From the NCBI GenBank assembly GCA_007133055.1, contig SLNM01000347.1, positions 1-5,516 of the forward strand: a stretch of DNA of 5,516 bases. The letters run 5' to 3'. The translations under genes were made by a program, and so were the position numbers. Under the pieces are notes generated by a model that saw only the letters and a program-made list of their open reading frames with translations, did not search any database and was not told the origin of the DNA. Of this stretch, positions 5,430 through 5,516 are shown piece after piece (position 1 is the first letter of the stretch; the number at the start of each line of letters is the position of its first letter). The stretch is from Lentisphaeria bacterium (GTDB lineage Bacteria; Verrucomicrobiota; Lentisphaeria; Oligosphaerales; PUNB01).

Positions 5430-5516
5430 ATGACCGAGGCAAGACACTATGACCTCCAAGACTGTCTGATCGACTACGCAGTGCGGATAATCGCTCTGTC
5501 AGAAGCCTTGCCGGAC
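5430..5516 (+). CDS. Four-helix-bundle (S23-like) protein, N-terminal fragment
   Basis: Only 29 codons lie in the window, and the frame runs off the end without a stop. The segment HYDLQDCLIDYAVRIIALSE followed by ALPD matches the first helix of the small four-helix-bundle family related to the 23S rRNA intervening-sequence (S23) proteins, usually about 115-130 residues and of unknown function. AAGGGA (5422-5427) is too close to ATG 5430 for an ideal ribosome-binding site. The frame is open upstream, with in-frame ATGs at 5358, 5283 and 5280, so a longer N-terminus containing the EYP repeats is possible. The fragment is too short for a firm assignment. Confidence 0.6.
   Translation, partial: MTEARHYDLQDCLIDYAVRIIALSEALPD

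Overview
This looks like chromosomal DNA from a Gram-negative or otherwise LPS-like, probably uncultured bacterium of moderately high GC. No gene allows a firm taxonomic call. The basis is an Rfa/Kdo-kinase-like small-molecule kinase, a polyprenyl-phosphate sugar enzyme, and intergenic palindromes and short repeats of the kind common in environmental lineages. All genes read on the + strand.

Layout. Positions 1-171 hold only palindromic intergenic sequence. Position 172 starts a UbiA-superfamily membrane protein that matches decaprenyl-phosphate phosphoribosyltransferase (DPPR synthase). A 96-bp AT-rich spacer follows, with a terminator-like hairpin and short GTGAATTG repeats. Next is an unusual fusion of an N-terminal J domain (DnaJ, intact HPD) with a C-terminal GtrA-type four-helix membrane domain (1132-2019). 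Two tandem ORF6N-domain genes (2016-2639 and 2636-3232) follow. They are mosaic paralogues: near-identical at the 5' and 3' ends, diverged in the middle. After them come an extended SDR (NAD-dependent epimerase/dehydratase, 3234-4271), a lipopolysaccharide-kinase-like protein (4302-5237), and the start of a four-helix-bundle (S23-like) protein that runs off the window.

How the genes may work together (inference). The DPPR-synthase-like enzyme, the GtrA-like domain, the sugar-nucleotide-type SDR and the LPS-kinase-like protein fit a pathway that makes, re-orients and modifies a polyprenyl-phosphate-linked sugar for a cell-surface glycan. In mycobacteria, DPPR synthase (Rv3806c) and a GtrA-family protein (Rv3789) act in the decaprenyl-phosphoarabinose pathway. 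The two ORF6N genes look like a foreign cassette inserted into this operon and then duplicated. Each copy carries the same leader, and that leader also encodes the last ~11 residues of the gene upstream, so each cassette overlaps its predecessor by a GTGA stop/start.

The most unusual signals are the J-domain/GtrA fusion, the mosaic ORF6N pair with its repeated leader, and the different DNA palindrome in the variable segment of each ORF6N copy.
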